From Acidilobaceae archaeon (GTDB lineage: Archaea > Thermoproteota > Thermoprotei_A > Sulfolobales > Acidilobaceae), in NCBI GenBank assembly GCA_025058835.1, contig JANXEI010000001.1:438561-502560 (forward strand): a DNA stretch of 64,000 nucleotides, read 5' to 3'. Both the position numbers and the translations under genes were made by a program. This document shows, piece after piece, positions 50,438 to 58,702 of the stretch. Numbering within the stretch: position 1 is the stretch's first letter; each line of letters opens with the position of its first letter. The notes under the pieces were generated by a model. It made no database searches and was not told the DNA's origin. It saw only the letters and a list, made by a program, of their open reading frames with translations.

Positions 50438-51061
50438 TCAGGCGAGGACCTCGAGTTTGGGATTCTTGTTGTTTAGGATAACATACTCTATCTCGTTGTC
50501 TTCTATGTTAACGTACGCGATTGCATCTATTCTGGCGAGATGCGCTCTCCATCCTATGCGTTGGAGTTGACCTTTGTTGTATACCGCAATCATTGCCTTT
50601 ATGAGAGCGATCTCCTCTCTGCTCCTCTCCTCTATGGGCTTCAATAGCGGTTCTGGGAGTATAGCTCTCGTGTGGCTAGGCATCGCTAGCAAGAACACGT
50701 CGCTGTCGGCGCTGTAGGCGGCTGCCTTGTATGCTGCTCTATATGCCAGGTACTCCTCAAGCCTAAGTATCCACTCCTGTGGCACATATCCCGTCTCTAT
50801 CTCCGCTATGACGGAGCAGCAGGGACCCTCTGCATGAACGTCAGCCCTAAAGCCCGTAGGTAGATCCTCTTCCACGCTCACATCAAAGCCCTTCTTGTGA
50901 AGGTCGACAGCTACCAAGAGCTGGAGGAGGGCGTGGTACCTAGCTAAGGCGCCTCTTACCACCTCCTGGTTTAGCTTTTCTACGACTTTTGATAGGCCAT
51001 TGTGCAAGTCTATTCCGAACCTGGCCGAGATCTCTTCTGCATCCCTTCTGATACCAGACAC
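50438..51061 (-). CDS. Hypothetical protein, possibly PD-(D/E)XK nuclease-like fold
   Basis: A 207-residue protein. A helical N-terminal part (about 1-55) is followed by GFDVSVEEDLPTGFRADVHAEG (broken here only by description) and SVIAEIETGYVP, about 57-95. The order Asp, then an E-x-E in a following strand, recalls the restriction-endonuclease-like core, but the usual lysine is not seen. The rest (about 95-205) is mixed alpha/beta. I do not recognise the family. The start GTG 51061 is close behind a TATA-like GCTATATAGC, suggesting a leaderless transcript from its own promoter. Confidence 0.55.
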   Translation of the reverse strand: MSGIRRDAEEISARFGIDLHNGLSKVVEKLNQEVVRGALARYHALLQLLVAVDLHKKGFDVSVEEDLPTGFRADVHAEGPCCSVIAEIETGYVPQEWILRLEEYLAYRAAYKAAAYSADSDVFLLAMPSHTRAILPEPLLKPIEERSREEIALIKAMIAVYNKGQLQRIGWRAHLARIDAIAYVNIEDNEIEYVILNNKNPKLEVLA

Positions 51062-51091
51062 CTAAGCCCACATGAGGGAGGGAAGACTGTG

Positions 51092-51101
51092 GCTATATAG
51101 C
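51092..51101 (-). promoter_or_regulatory. Palindromic TATA box of the nuclease-fold-like gene
   Basis: GCTATATAGC, a perfect palindrome, about 30 bp before the GTG start at 51061. Confidence 0.45.
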
Positions 51102-51151
51102 GATTCTCGAAAGTCTATAGAGAACCTTTCGTGGAGGGCAAATGGAGGGAA

Positions 51152-52180
51152 TTACCGAGGAGATCTATAGATGTCGAGCAATCTTCTCTTGATCTCAGAG
51201 AGCCTCTCCACGGTCTCCCTAGATCTAAGCGTCTCAATGATCCTTTTCCTCCTCTCCTTCCTCCTCCTCGCGTCTTCCGGCTCCGACAGCTCTGCGACCT
51301 TCCTTGTCTCGTCCTTTCCCATTCTAACGAACGTGAAATAGCTGGTCGCAGTATGGTATGTTTCACCGGTAACGAAGTTCTCCGTAAAGACCTTCGCGGT
51401 TACCTCCATGCTCCTAGTGCCAACATAGGTAAGAGCAGCATTTATTTCGACAACCCACCCTACCCTGATAGGCATATAGAAGTCCATTGCGTCGAGGGCT
51501 CCTGTTACGACCACATCTCTAGCGCTCCTGAAGGCAGCCAGCGCAGATGTCTCGTCCAGCCTTCGGAGAAGCCTTCCTCCGTGTAGGACATTATAGCCCA
51601 TCGAGTCTTCGGGACTCACTAGGAAGAAGCTGGTTATCTCTGCTCCTTCCAAAACAGGCCTTGGCCTCGTGAGGTCTCTGACGGCTTCCTTTCTCCCCTT
51701 TATTCTGGCCTCTCTCTCAGCCCTCCGCCTGAGCGCTGATTTCACGATCTCCTCCTCGAAGGACTCCCTGATCTCTATACATGCTCCCACAGGCCTCGGC
51801 CTCAGGTTGTCGTCCACCGCTACAAGGGTTAGGGAGGAGGCTGTGGAGAGGGAACTTGTGCCTGTTCGAGGATCTTCCGTCTCTACCATCACGCTCACGT
51901 CTATGCTGCTCCTCCCTACGTACTCTGCCCAGGCGGTCAGCCTTACCAAGTCTCCTACCTTTACGGGAGAGACGAAGACCGTGTCCTCTATGCTAGCGAG
52001 AAGGGCATAAGATCTTGCTACGTTCAGGGAGACGAGGGTAGCCGTGTCTACTATCCATTCCAACATGTGGCCTCCGTGCATTACGCCCATGGGGTTGGAG
52101 TTGTATGGGTTGACCTGCCTAACTACTTGCAAAGCGGTCTCGTGAGGCCTCAGCTTCCTTGTGCAGTGTTCAGCAGTCAA
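51152..52180 (-). CDS. Acyl-CoA thioesterase with two hotdog domains
   Basis: A 342-residue protein with two ACOT/YciA-type hotdog domains. The first has NPMGVMHGGHMLEWIVDTAT (about 27-46), the second YNVLHGGRLLRRLDETSALA (about 200-220); both keep the HGG turn and the acidic residue (D42 and the later D/E) of this family. They hydrolyse acyl-CoA thioesters. TTG 52180 overlaps the L15 stop (TTGA), so the gene is the tail of the ribosomal operon, in the place where secY often stands in archaea. Confidence 0.88.
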   Translation of the reverse strand: MTAEHCTRKLRPHETALQVVRQVNPYNSNPMGVMHGGHMLEWIVDTATLVSLNVARSYALLASIEDTVFVSPVKVGDLVRLTAWAEYVGRSSIDVSVMVETEDPRTGTSSLSTASSLTLVAVDDNLRPRPVGACIEIRESFEEEIVKSALRRRAEREARIKGRKEAVRDLTRPRPVLEGAEITSFFLVSPEDSMGYNVLHGGRLLRRLDETSALAAFRSARDVVVTGALDAMDFYMPIRVGWVVEINAALTYVGTRSMEVTAKVFTENFVTGETYHTATSYFTFVRMGKDETRKVAELSEPEDARRRKERRKRIIETLRSRETVERLSEIKRRLLDIYRSPR

Positions 52181-52632
52181 CCTTGCGCCTGCGAAAGGAC
52201 TACTTTGCCCCCAACACTCTCTATCTTTTTGACCGCACTCTCGCTTGCCTGCGGCACTATGACCTTCACAGCAGTGGAGATCTCTCCCTCTCCGAGCAGT
52301 TTCTCGACTCCCATAGAGGACAGGTCGACGACTATGAGGCCCTCCTCCTGCTGGTAGTTGCCGCTCATCTTCATCTTCTCCACCACTTCGGCAAGATCTC
52401 CTACGTTCATAGCCTGACGCTCATAGCTCGCTAGTTCCCTCCTCGGCAGGAACCCCCTCTTGCCGTACCAGTGAGGGGCATACTTTATGGTCCACGTCCA
52501 CTTGTGCTTGTCCAGCCCTGCTGCCCCTTTCCCTCCCCTTGCTCCCGCTTTTCTGTGCTGTCCTACCCTTCCCCATCCCATGCTCCTCGACCTTCCCCTC
52601 AGCTTCCTACTTTTCCTTTCCCTCCTGATCAT
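52177..52632 (-). CDS. rpl15: Large-subunit ribosomal protein L15 (uL15)
   Basis: A 151-residue archaeal uL15 with the basic Gly-rich N-terminus (SRKLRGRSRSMGWGRVGQH) and the GLDKHKWTWTIKY segment typical of archaeal and eukaryotic forms. It is last in the ribosomal protein string here; the thioesterase gene follows with an overlap. It starts 1 bp after the L30 stop. Confidence 0.96.
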   Translation of the reverse strand: MIRRERKSRKLRGRSRSMGWGRVGQHRKAGARGGKGAAGLDKHKWTWTIKYAPHWYGKRGFLPRRELASYERQAMNVGDLAEVVEKMKMSGNYQQEEGLIVVDLSSMGVEKLLGEGEISTAVKVIVPQASESAVKKIESVGGKVVLSQAQG

Positions 52633-52633
52633 C

Positions 52634-53110
52634 TCACATCATCCTCATCAGGAGCTCGTTGATCTTCTCCCCCCTATAGCCCAATTCCCCGTCTTTCCCC
52701 ATCTTCTTTATGCTCTTCTTGAAGCCCCCTTTCGGCGGCGTTAGGCGGAAGAAGGGCTTCACGCCCTTCTCTTCCAGCTTGTGGTAGTGGAGCTCTCCCG
52801 CAACAAGCTTCTGGGCTAGCTCTTCTATCCCTCTGAGCCCCAGGTTCTGCCTCACCCATTCATCAGTTATCTTTTTGTCCCCTACTAGCCTCCCTCTTCT
52901 GGCTATCAGCTCTGCCAACACCTTCTCCTCTACCTCTCCCCATGTGGCCCAGGGAGCTATCACCTTCAACATGCCCTCGAGGCCAGGGAGCTCGCTCCAG
53001 TACAGAGAAGCGGCAAACCTCCTCCTCAGCCTTAACAAGCTCAACGTATCTTCCACCTCTGGCGAGATGTCAGCCGTTCCCCTCAGCCTGATAATGGCAT
53101 AGAGCGGCAT
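52634..53110 (-). CDS. rpl30: Large-subunit ribosomal protein L30 (uL30)
   Basis: A 158-residue archaeal uL30, longer than the bacterial protein as usual. It begins MPLYAIIRLRGTADISPEVEDTL-like (quoted in part) and contains GDKKITDEWVRQNLG. The frame is open up to 53227, but ATG 53110 is preceded by GAGGTGAGG and lies 5 bp after the S5 stop, so it is the start. Confidence 0.95.
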   Translation of the reverse strand: MPLYAIIRLRGTADISPEVEDTLSLLRLRRRFAASLYWSELPGLEGMLKVIAPWATWGEVEEKVLAELIARRGRLVGDKKITDEWVRQNLGLRGIEELAQKLVAGELHYHKLEEKGVKPFFRLTPPKGGFKKSIKKMGKDGELGYRGEKINELLMRMM

Positions 53111-53115
53111 CAACC

Positions 53116-53742
53116 TCACCTCGACCAGTCGAGCTGCGTCACGAAACTGTAGGTGTTCCTGAGTGCATTGTAGGTGGCTCTCGCGAAGTTGTAGGTAGTT
53201 CTCGTCTCGCCGCTCGTCATAGACCACACATCAGTTATGCCTGCCATTCTGAGCACCACCTTCCCCACGTCCCCTATCACTAGCCCCGTCCCCTTCGGTG
53301 CTGGCTTTAGCACGACCTCCACGCTCCCACTCTTCCCCCTGACTGCAAATGGAACGCTATGAGCCTCTCCGCAGGTACACTCCCAGCTCCCGCAGCCCCT
53401 CCTAACGGGCACTATGGAGAGCTTAGCGTTCATTATAGCTTTCTCTATTGCAAACCTGAACTGCCTTGCCTTTCCCTTACCTATGCCGACATAGCCGTCC
53501 TTGTTGCCTATTACCACCACAGCTCTATGCCTCGTTATTCTGCCTGCATCTGTCATTTTCTGCACTATAGCAACGTCGATGACTTCGTGCTGGAGGCCTG
53601 GCAGTAACATGTCAACTATCTCTGGCTCAAGGATGGGAAGGTTCCTCCTGTAGATCTCGTCTATGGAGGTTATCTTGCCCTCTTTGACCAGCTTTCCGAC
53701 CTTCGTCCTTGGCACCCAAGAGTCCAGGGAGGACTCAGCCAC
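53116..53742 (-). CDS. rps5: Small-subunit ribosomal protein S5 (uS5)
   Basis: A 208-residue archaeal uS5. The double-stranded RNA-binding-like N-terminal region ([19 protein letters not shown]) and the [14 protein letters not shown] motif are typical, as are the cysteines of the archaeal form ([10 protein letters not shown]). It sits at the mRNA entry channel and affects decoding accuracy. GTG 53742 overlaps the end of the L18 gene. Confidence 0.96.
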   Translation of the reverse strand: MAESSLDSWVPRTKVGKLVKEGKITSIDEIYRRNLPILEPEIVDMLLPGLQHEVIDVAIVQKMTDAGRITRHRAVVVIGNKDGYVGIGKGKARQFRFAIEKAIMNAKLSIVPVRRGCGSWECTCGEAHSVPFAVRGKSGSVEVVLKPAPKGTGLVIGDVGKVVLRMAGITDVWSMTSGETRTTYNFARATYNALRNTYSFVTQLDWSR

Positions 53743-54349
53743 TGACGCTCACCTCCTGAAGCATGGACTCGTATTCCGACTTAATCTTCTCTGCCACTTC
53801 CCTCACATGGGAAGGAAGGTCCTCCGGTCTAAAACCTCTTGCCAGATAGCGGGAGAACTGCCTCTTGTAGAACTCCTCCCCCAAACTCTTTGACCACTCC
53901 GCGATGTGTTTACACATGATCCTGTCCTCACTGGGCAACACCTCGGGGGAGTGGGGAACGTTAAGGCCTGCATCCAGCGCACCCTTGAGGGCCGCGAAGG
54001 CCCTGCTCCCCTTTACGGGCTTCCTCAGGCCTATGTCCAGGACTGATTCCTTGACCCCCTTTACCCTTGCGCGGAGGCCTGCAAGTAGTCCAGTAAGGTA
54101 GGATGCACAAGTGTTCTTACCCCCACCTTGCCACCCGTACAGCTTCTGCAGCTCCTTGCTGTGAGCAGCAGCTATGACGCGGTCTCCCTCTGGCTTTGCC
54201 TCTACTATCTGCACCGTAACGTAGTTTAGCGAGGTCCTCACCACTAGCCGCGGTTTCCCCGATTTAATTAGTTTCAGCCTCTTGTAATAGTCCGTTTTTC
54301 CCTCTCTCCTCCTCCTCCAGGGCACCCTGTACATAGGTCCTCTAGCCAC
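53735..54349 (-). CDS. rpl18: Large-subunit ribosomal protein L18 (uL18)
   Basis: A 204-residue archaeal uL18, which binds 5S rRNA. The N-terminus [18 protein letters not shown] and the [11 protein letters not shown] helix are family features. GTG 54358 is the longest start, but GTG 54349 follows GGGTGAG and gives the usual archaeal N-terminus, so I choose it. Overlaps at both ends are short, as in the rest of the string. Confidence 0.95.
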   Translation of the reverse strand: MARGPMYRVPWRRRREGKTDYYKRLKLIKSGKPRLVVRTSLNYVTVQIVEAKPEGDRVIAAAHSKELQKLYGWQGGGKNTCASYLTGLLAGLRARVKGVKESVLDIGLRKPVKGSRAFAALKGALDAGLNVPHSPEVLPSEDRIMCKHIAEWSKSLGEEFYKRQFSRYLARGFRPEDLPSHVREVAEKIKSEYESMLQEVSVSG

Positions 54350-54812
54350 TTCTCTCACCCTTCAACAGGCCCTGTTGCTGTAAGGCAAGCTTAAGGTCGT
54401 AGGCACTCTTAAAAGCTCCTCCCTTTGCCTTTATGTAAAACCTTCTGTAAGTTCTCCTGTCTATCATGTTGTGGTCCCTGAGCCACCTTAGCATCCTCCT
54501 GATCTTCCTTATTCTCCCCATCCACAACTCCTTCTCGTCCTGTCTTGCCCTTGCAGTCCCCTCCCTCTTTCCATAACCCCTTCTCTTCCCCTCTTGTCTA
54601 GCCCTCCTCCTCTCGAGCCATCGAGTATGGGAGTTACCCTTGACAGGCTCGACCCTTATGATCCCTTTGTGGATCAGCTTCTCCACGTCCCTCCTCGTAA
54701 CTGCCTGGCTTATCTCTTCCTCCAACTTCGGATCGGGGTTTATCCAGATCCTGCTCTCCCCTACCCCTAACAGCTCTGCCGCAAGCCTCCTCTGCATGCG
54801 ATAGTCTACCAT
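54342..54812 (-). CDS. rpl19e: Large-subunit ribosomal protein L19e (eL19)
   Basis: A 156-residue eL19, present in archaea and eukaryotes only. The N-terminus [18 protein letters not shown] and the basic central helix ([25 protein letters not shown]) are typical. It forms part of an intersubunit bridge in archaeal and eukaryotic ribosomes. ATG 54812 follows GGTAGG. Confidence 0.96.
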   Translation of the reverse strand: MVDYRMQRRLAAELLGVGESRIWINPDPKLEEEISQAVTRRDVEKLIHKGIIRVEPVKGNSHTRWLERRRARQEGKRRGYGKREGTARARQDEKELWMGRIRKIRRMLRWLRDHNMIDRRTYRRFYIKAKGGAFKSAYDLKLALQQQGLLKGERSG

Positions 54813-55177
54813 CCTACCACCCTCAGGCCCTTCTCTTGCGCAGCCTTTACTATCTCGAGCCTCTTCCTCAACCCCACGCTAGAGGATATGTACACTATGT
54901 GCTCTTTCGGGTCAAGCCTCTCGAGTTCCTCTTTGTTGCTTACCGTAACGGGGAGAAGTCCAGAGGGATGGAGCCCTCTTATCTCCCTCCTCGTCCTGTA
55001 GCCAACCTTTACCCTGGGCGGGTAACCTTTAACCTCCACCCTCATTTTGTTGTCGTTACCCTTGGGCCTCCTATAGCTGTCTCTCCTCTCGAACTTCCAG
55101 AACTCCCAGGCCAAGAACCTCCTGAACTTGGGCTTCCACTTTTTCCTGATCAGCTCTCTCCTCTCTGCCAGCTCCAC
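54806..55177 (-). CDS. rpl32e: Large-subunit ribosomal protein L32e (eL32)
   Basis: A 123-residue eL32 with the hallmark KWKPKFRRFLAWEFWKFER near the N-terminus and a core that binds the 23S rRNA surface. It lies between L6 and L19e, the standard archaeal order. GTG 55177 is the start, 1 bp after the L6 stop codon. Confidence 0.95.
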   Translation of the reverse strand: MELAERRELIRKKWKPKFRRFLAWEFWKFERRDSYRRPKGNDNKMRVEVKGYPPRVKVGYRTRREIRGLHPSGLLPVTVSNKEELERLDPKEHIVYISSSVGLRKRLEIVKAAQEKGLRVVGW

Positions 55178-55178
55178 C

Positions 55179-55724
55179 CTACATCACCTCTCTTGCGTAG
55201 ATGTAAATACCATCCGAGAACTTCCTCCTGTCCTTCCCCTTTATTCTCGTAACTTCCTCTATCCTTGCCGCTGTCTGTGCTACCTTGTCTATATCTATCC
55301 CCTCCACTATCACGTCTTGACCTGAAACGGTTACCTTGACCCCCGACGGAACCTCGACTCTTCTCACATGTTTTTCTCCGATCAGGTTAGTTATCGAAAC
55401 CCCTCCCTTCTCTACCTTCACAGAGATGGGGTAGTGCACATAGATCACTTTCAGCTTGTATCGGAACCCTCTAGTTACGCCCACGATCATGTTCTTTATG
55501 TGGGCTGCAATGGAGCCCACTGTGGCCTTCTCCCGCGCGCTGGGGAAGAAGGACTCGATGAGTATCTTTCCGTCCTTCTGGCTAATTATCACGCCCCTTG
55601 CATGACCGAAGTCTCGCGCGAGCTCTCCCTTAGGACCCTTTATCTTCACCAGAGCCCCCACTACCTCTGCAGTCACGCCTTGCGGAACTTCCACCTCTCT
55701 GCTGGTGTATACGTCTCTAGCCAC
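55179..55724 (-). CDS. rpl6: Large-subunit ribosomal protein L6 (uL6)
   Basis: A 181-residue uL6 with two similar domains; signature stretches VTRGFRYKLKVIYVHYPI and VTRIKGKDRRKFSDGIYIY are present. It is the first gene of the L6-L32e-L19e-L18-S5-L30-L15 string. Upstream genes of the typical spc operon (S8, S14, L5) are absent here; a promoter stands directly before it. GTG 55724 follows GGAGGAAAG. Confidence 0.96.
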   Translation of the reverse strand: MARDVYTSREVEVPQGVTAEVVGALVKIKGPKGELARDFGHARGVIISQKDGKILIESFFPSAREKATVGSIAAHIKNMIVGVTRGFRYKLKVIYVHYPISVKVEKGGVSITNLIGEKHVRRVEVPSGVKVTVSGQDVIVEGIDIDKVAQTAARIEEVTRIKGKDRRKFSDGIYIYAREVM

Positions 55725-55774
55725 CTTTCCTCCCTGGCTTCTAGGCCCACTTACTGGGAAAAGCGTGACTTTAT

Positions 55775-55784
55775 CCTTAAATAC
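55775..55784 (-). promoter_or_regulatory. TATA box of the L6-L15 ribosomal operon
   Basis: The minus strand reads GTATTTAAGG. A start about 25 bp on gives a short leader containing the GGAGGAAAG sequence before L6. Confidence 0.5.
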
Positions 55785-55799
55785 GTTGCAAAGCCCCTA

Positions 55800-55811
55800 G
55801 CTTATATAAGC
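55800..55811 (+). promoter_or_regulatory. Palindromic TATA box of the gene pair ending with rpo13
   Basis: GCTTATATAAGC, a perfect 12-bp palindrome, about 30-40 bp ahead of the TTG start at 55841; the SD sequence GGGGAGGGGAGAG follows. Confidence 0.55.
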
Positions 55812-55840
55812 ACGTAGCAGCGAGGGGGAGGGGAGAGAAG

Positions 55841-56224
55841 TTGAAGAAGGTAGTAGAGGTCGACCTGGGAAGGTACAAGAGCGTGGAGTTGAGCGTAGAG
55901 GAGGCCGAGAGGGTCTTGATGGAGATCTCTAGGGCTATGGGGACAGAGTCGCAGGACCTGGAGGAGACGTATAGAGTTTTGAGGAACTTCGAGTCTTTCT
56001 ATGACATGGCAAAAAGAAAGTATAAGGACTACATAGTCCCTTCCAAGAGCCTCAACGACATGATCCGAGGTACTGTGATTGTAGACAGGCTAAAACTGAT
56101 CAAGGAGGGGGAGGAGAGGAGGATAGTCATAACTTTCGACAGAAGAGTGCGGGAAGAGGTCCTCTCGGAGGCTCTCGCAAAGCTGGGTTACGATGTAGAG
56201 ATTAAGAGGCTAGAGCTCGCGTAG
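55841..56224 (+). CDS. Hypothetical protein upstream of rpo13
   Basis: A 127-residue protein I do not recognise. It looks mixed alpha/beta: an opening strand VVEVDLGRYKSVEL, helices from about 18 to 75, a strand pair RRIVITFDRRVREE and a C-terminal helix-strand ending in EIKRLELA. The layout suggests a small single-domain protein; there is no cysteine and no membrane segment. It is the first gene after the palindromic TATA box and is followed 10 bp later by rpo13, so the two are probably cotranscribed. Confidence 0.6.
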   Translation: MKKVVEVDLGRYKSVELSVEEAERVLMEISRAMGTESQDLEETYRVLRNFESFYDMAKRKYKDYIVPSKSLNDMIRGTVIVDRLKLIKEGEERRIVITFDRRVREEVLSEALAKLGYDVEIKRLELA

Positions 56225-56234
56225 GGGGTTCCCG

Positions 56235-56573
56235 TTGAGCGAGATAGAAGAAGAGGGCACTCAGGAGAACGTTGAGTTGGAAAAGGTCGAGGCGCCCGTT
56301 GAGGAGGAAGCGGTACTATATGATGTCTCTAGGCCTGAGCTAATAGACATGATGCTCGACGTGGTGGAGATATACGATCAGGCAATAGAGGGAAAGATGA
56401 GCATAGAGGACGCAAGGGCAAGGACGGAGGAGGTGGAGAGCAGGCTGAAGAAGATGCTCCACGATGGCCTTGTGGTGAAGAAGAAAAAGAGGGCCAAAGT
56501 GCATAGGTCAGAGCCGAAAAGGGGGCGGACCAGTGGACGGAGCAGGGGGAAGAGAGAGGAGAAAAAGGAGTGA
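56235..56573 (+). CDS. rpo13: RNA polymerase subunit Rpo13
   Basis: A 112-residue protein with a very acidic N-terminal 30 residues, a central helix-turn-helix-like part (about 35-75, IYDQAIEGKMSIEDARARTEEV) and a long basic tail (KKKKRAKVHRS onward). This is the layout of Rpo13, the small subunit known from Sulfolobales polymerase that contacts downstream DNA; the GK-I/M-S-x-E/D-A pattern in the centre matches it. Its presence supports a crenarchaeal origin. TTG start; the stop overlaps the next start (GTGA). Confidence 0.75.
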   Translation: MSEIEEEGTQENVELEKVEAPVEEEAVLYDVSRPELIDMMLDVVEIYDQAIEGKMSIEDARARTEEVESRLKKMLHDGLVVKKKKRAKVHRSEPKRGRTSGRSRGKREEKKE

Positions 56574-58048
56574 GCTATGAGGGGCACCTCCAAATATGGG
56601 GGCCCTCCCCCGGGCCAGAGTGGGGCTCAGGTGGGATCTTCGGCCTGAGCTACTGTAACAGGATCCTCTACTTCACCTTAGCCTTCGAAGCCAAGGCCTT
56701 CTTTTTGGGCAGAGAGGCAAGAGTATACGATTTCCACCTCGTGGGACCCGGCCCCGCATCGGGAGGGGACACTTACAATGCCGTTTACTGTGGAGGGGAG
56801 GAGCTGTTTTTCGGAGGGTGGGTCCACGCGCCAGTAGTCTTCAAGGGGAAGACCGGCACATCGGGAGAAATAGACTTTCGCAACAAACACAGCCACGTTC
56901 ACGTTTACGACACTGAAAGGGACGAGGTGAGGCTGTTGTGGAAGGAGAGTGCGCATCACGAGTCCAGATGGGTAGGAGAGATATCGGAGATAGTCTTCAG
57001 CAGCCTGAGGGACTCGCTGTTCCTTGCAAGGGGCGACGGTCATGAGAACCTGGGCATATTTGAGCTGGAGAGAGGCGGCAAGATGCATAGGCTGAGCGAC
57101 CTGCCGGGGCTCAAGGGGGCCCACTTCCTGGACTACGCCTGCTTTGACATTCAAGGAGATTGGGCCGGCGGGATAGATGGTATACAGTGTTTCGACCTGC
57201 AAAGCGCCAAGAGCTACAGGTACTTCGTTCAGGATTGGACGAAGGTCTCCGTTGACGGCGGTGGAGTGCTCTGGAGAGGTTCCGGCTACGCCATAAGCGC
57301 CTTTGCCAGATACTACCATTTCTTTCGAGGCGGCGTCCTAGTAGGCAACCCTGTGGAGCCGGAGCTCGAGAGGCCCACCTTCCTGAGGTTGATGGACTTC
57401 GGCGTTCGGGGAGCTCCTCAGCCCTCTCCCCAGAGGTCCAACGCTCTGCCGATCGGCGGCGGGATCTTGGCGCCCTTCAGCTCCATGCCTCATGGGGGCC
57501 TTCACATACCCGATGTTAGCGTGGTGAGGGACATAAACGAGGTGCGGGCTCCCAGCGTGCTAATATACATATCTCCGCCGCAGGCTAGGATAGTAGGCGT
57601 GTATGGAGCTAGAATAACCTCTATGACGAAAGCAGGGAGCAAGGTGCTGATAGGGTACAACACGGCTCCGAACCTCGGCGGCAAAGACTCCTCGCCTTTA
57701 GATATCGGGTTCAGAGGGATAACGAGCGTCGATGAGGAGCAACTCATTAACAGGCAGAGCCCGCCTGTTCTCCTGAAGTTCAGGGGGAACAACGTGCTGA
57801 ACGAGCACTTCGGCGGCATTCCACTGCTAGGATATAGGGAGAGAAAGCTAGTCCTCCTCTCCTCTCGCGACAACGTGCTAGAGGTCTTTGAGAGCGATGC
57901 GGGCACGCCTCCTGAGCTCCTGTCATCTGAAAGTTATTCCATAAAGACGGGGAAGAACGAGATCGACTTGGGAGGGTTTGTAGGCATAGTCTCCTTCAGA
58001 GTCAGAGAGAGGGACAGCTCTCTGAGGCTTTACGTCAGCCTCCAGTGA
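56570..58048 (+). CDS. DUF2139-like predicted beta-propeller protein
   Basis: A 492-residue protein without signal peptide. It repeats short strand-turn-strand units (for example YDFHLVGPGPASGGDTYNAVY, in shortened form; VHVYDTERDEVRLLW; GIFELERGGKMHRLSDL), as expected for a beta propeller, with a more compact C-terminal domain from about 330. This fits the archaeal DUF2139 family as I remember it; the function is unknown. GTG 56570 overlaps the rpo13 stop, so it is the third gene of that operon. Confidence 0.6.
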   Translation: MSYEGHLQIWGPSPGPEWGSGGIFGLSYCNRILYFTLAFEAKAFFLGREARVYDFHLVGPGPASGGDTYNAVYCGGEELFFGGWVHAPVVFKGKTGTSGEIDFRNKHSHVHVYDTERDEVRLLWKESAHHESRWVGEISEIVFSSLRDSLFLARGDGHENLGIFELERGGKMHRLSDLPGLKGAHFLDYACFDIQGDWAGGIDGIQCFDLQSAKSYRYFVQDWTKVSVDGGGVLWRGSGYAISAFARYYHFFRGGVLVGNPVEPELERPTFLRLMDFGVRGAPQPSPQRSNALPIGGGILAPFSSMPHGGLHIPDVSVVRDINEVRAPSVLIYISPPQARIVGVYGARITSMTKAGSKVLIGYNTAPNLGGKDSSPLDIGFRGITSVDEEQLINRQSPPVLLKFRGNNVLNEHFGGIPLLGYRERKLVLLSSRDNVLEVFESDAGTPPELLSSESYSIKTGKNEIDLGGFVGIVSFRVRERDSSLRLYVSLQ

Positions 58049-58090
58049 TCTCTTTTTAGGCTCTTTCCCCGCTTGCTTGAGGGAAGGAAG

Positions 58091-58702
58091 TTGAGTTACC
58101 CTGACATCTTCAGGGCCACCGTAGTGGGAGTAAAGGCCTCGGACGGCGTCGCGATCGCCTCCGACAAGAGGCTCAGTTACGGCGACTTTGTGTTGAGTAG
58201 GAACGCCAAGAAGATGTTTATCATAAACAATAACATAGCTATAGCCTTTGCAGGGCTGTACGGGGACGCAGGCGGGCTCGTGAGGATCCTGGAGGCCGAG
58301 CTAAAGAACTACGAGATGGTGACGGGCGCCACTCTCACTACGAGAATGGTTGCCAAGAGGCTGGCGACGATAATGTACTATTACAAGTTCTTCCCGTTCT
58401 TCGTGGAAGTGCTCGTGGCTGGCGTGAAGGGGAGGCCTGAGCTCTACGCTCTCGATCCGCTCGGCTCTATACTCGAGGAGGACTATGTGGCTGTGGGGAG
58501 TGGGGCTACCCTTGCCTTCGGCGTGCTGGAAAGAGAGTATAGAGAGGGCATATCGCTCGAGAGCGCAGAGAAGCTTGCAATAGCTTCTGTGAGGGCTGCA
58601 ATAAGTAGGGACGTAGGCAGCGGCGATGGGATAGACGTGATAGCGATCTCGCCATCGGGCGTCAGAGAGAGGAGCATAAGGCTGAAGATAGTGGAGGGTT
58701 GA
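58091..58702 (+). CDS. Proteasome beta-type subunit without catalytic Thr1
   Basis: A 203-residue member of the 20S beta family. Counting from the expected mature N-terminus, an ungapped alignment with Thermoplasma beta places Ala at position 1 (RATVVGVK instead of a GTTTVG-type site), while Asp17 (ASDKR), Lys33 (NAKKMF), Ser129 (VGSGATLA) and Asp166 (GSGDGID) are kept. There is no Gly before position 1 for self-cleavage. It is therefore probably a structural, uncleaved beta subunit, as in crenarchaea with two beta genes. TTG 58091 follows GAGGGAAGGAAG; TTG 58073 is also in frame. An active beta gene must lie elsewhere. Confidence 0.88.
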   Translation: MSYPDIFRATVVGVKASDGVAIASDKRLSYGDFVLSRNAKKMFIINNNIAIAFAGLYGDAGGLVRILEAELKNYEMVTGATLTTRMVAKRLATIMYYYKFFPFFVEVLVAGVKGRPELYALDPLGSILEEDYVAVGSGATLAFGVLEREYREGISLESAEKLAIASVRAAISRDVGSGDGIDVIAISPSGVRERSIRLKIVEG

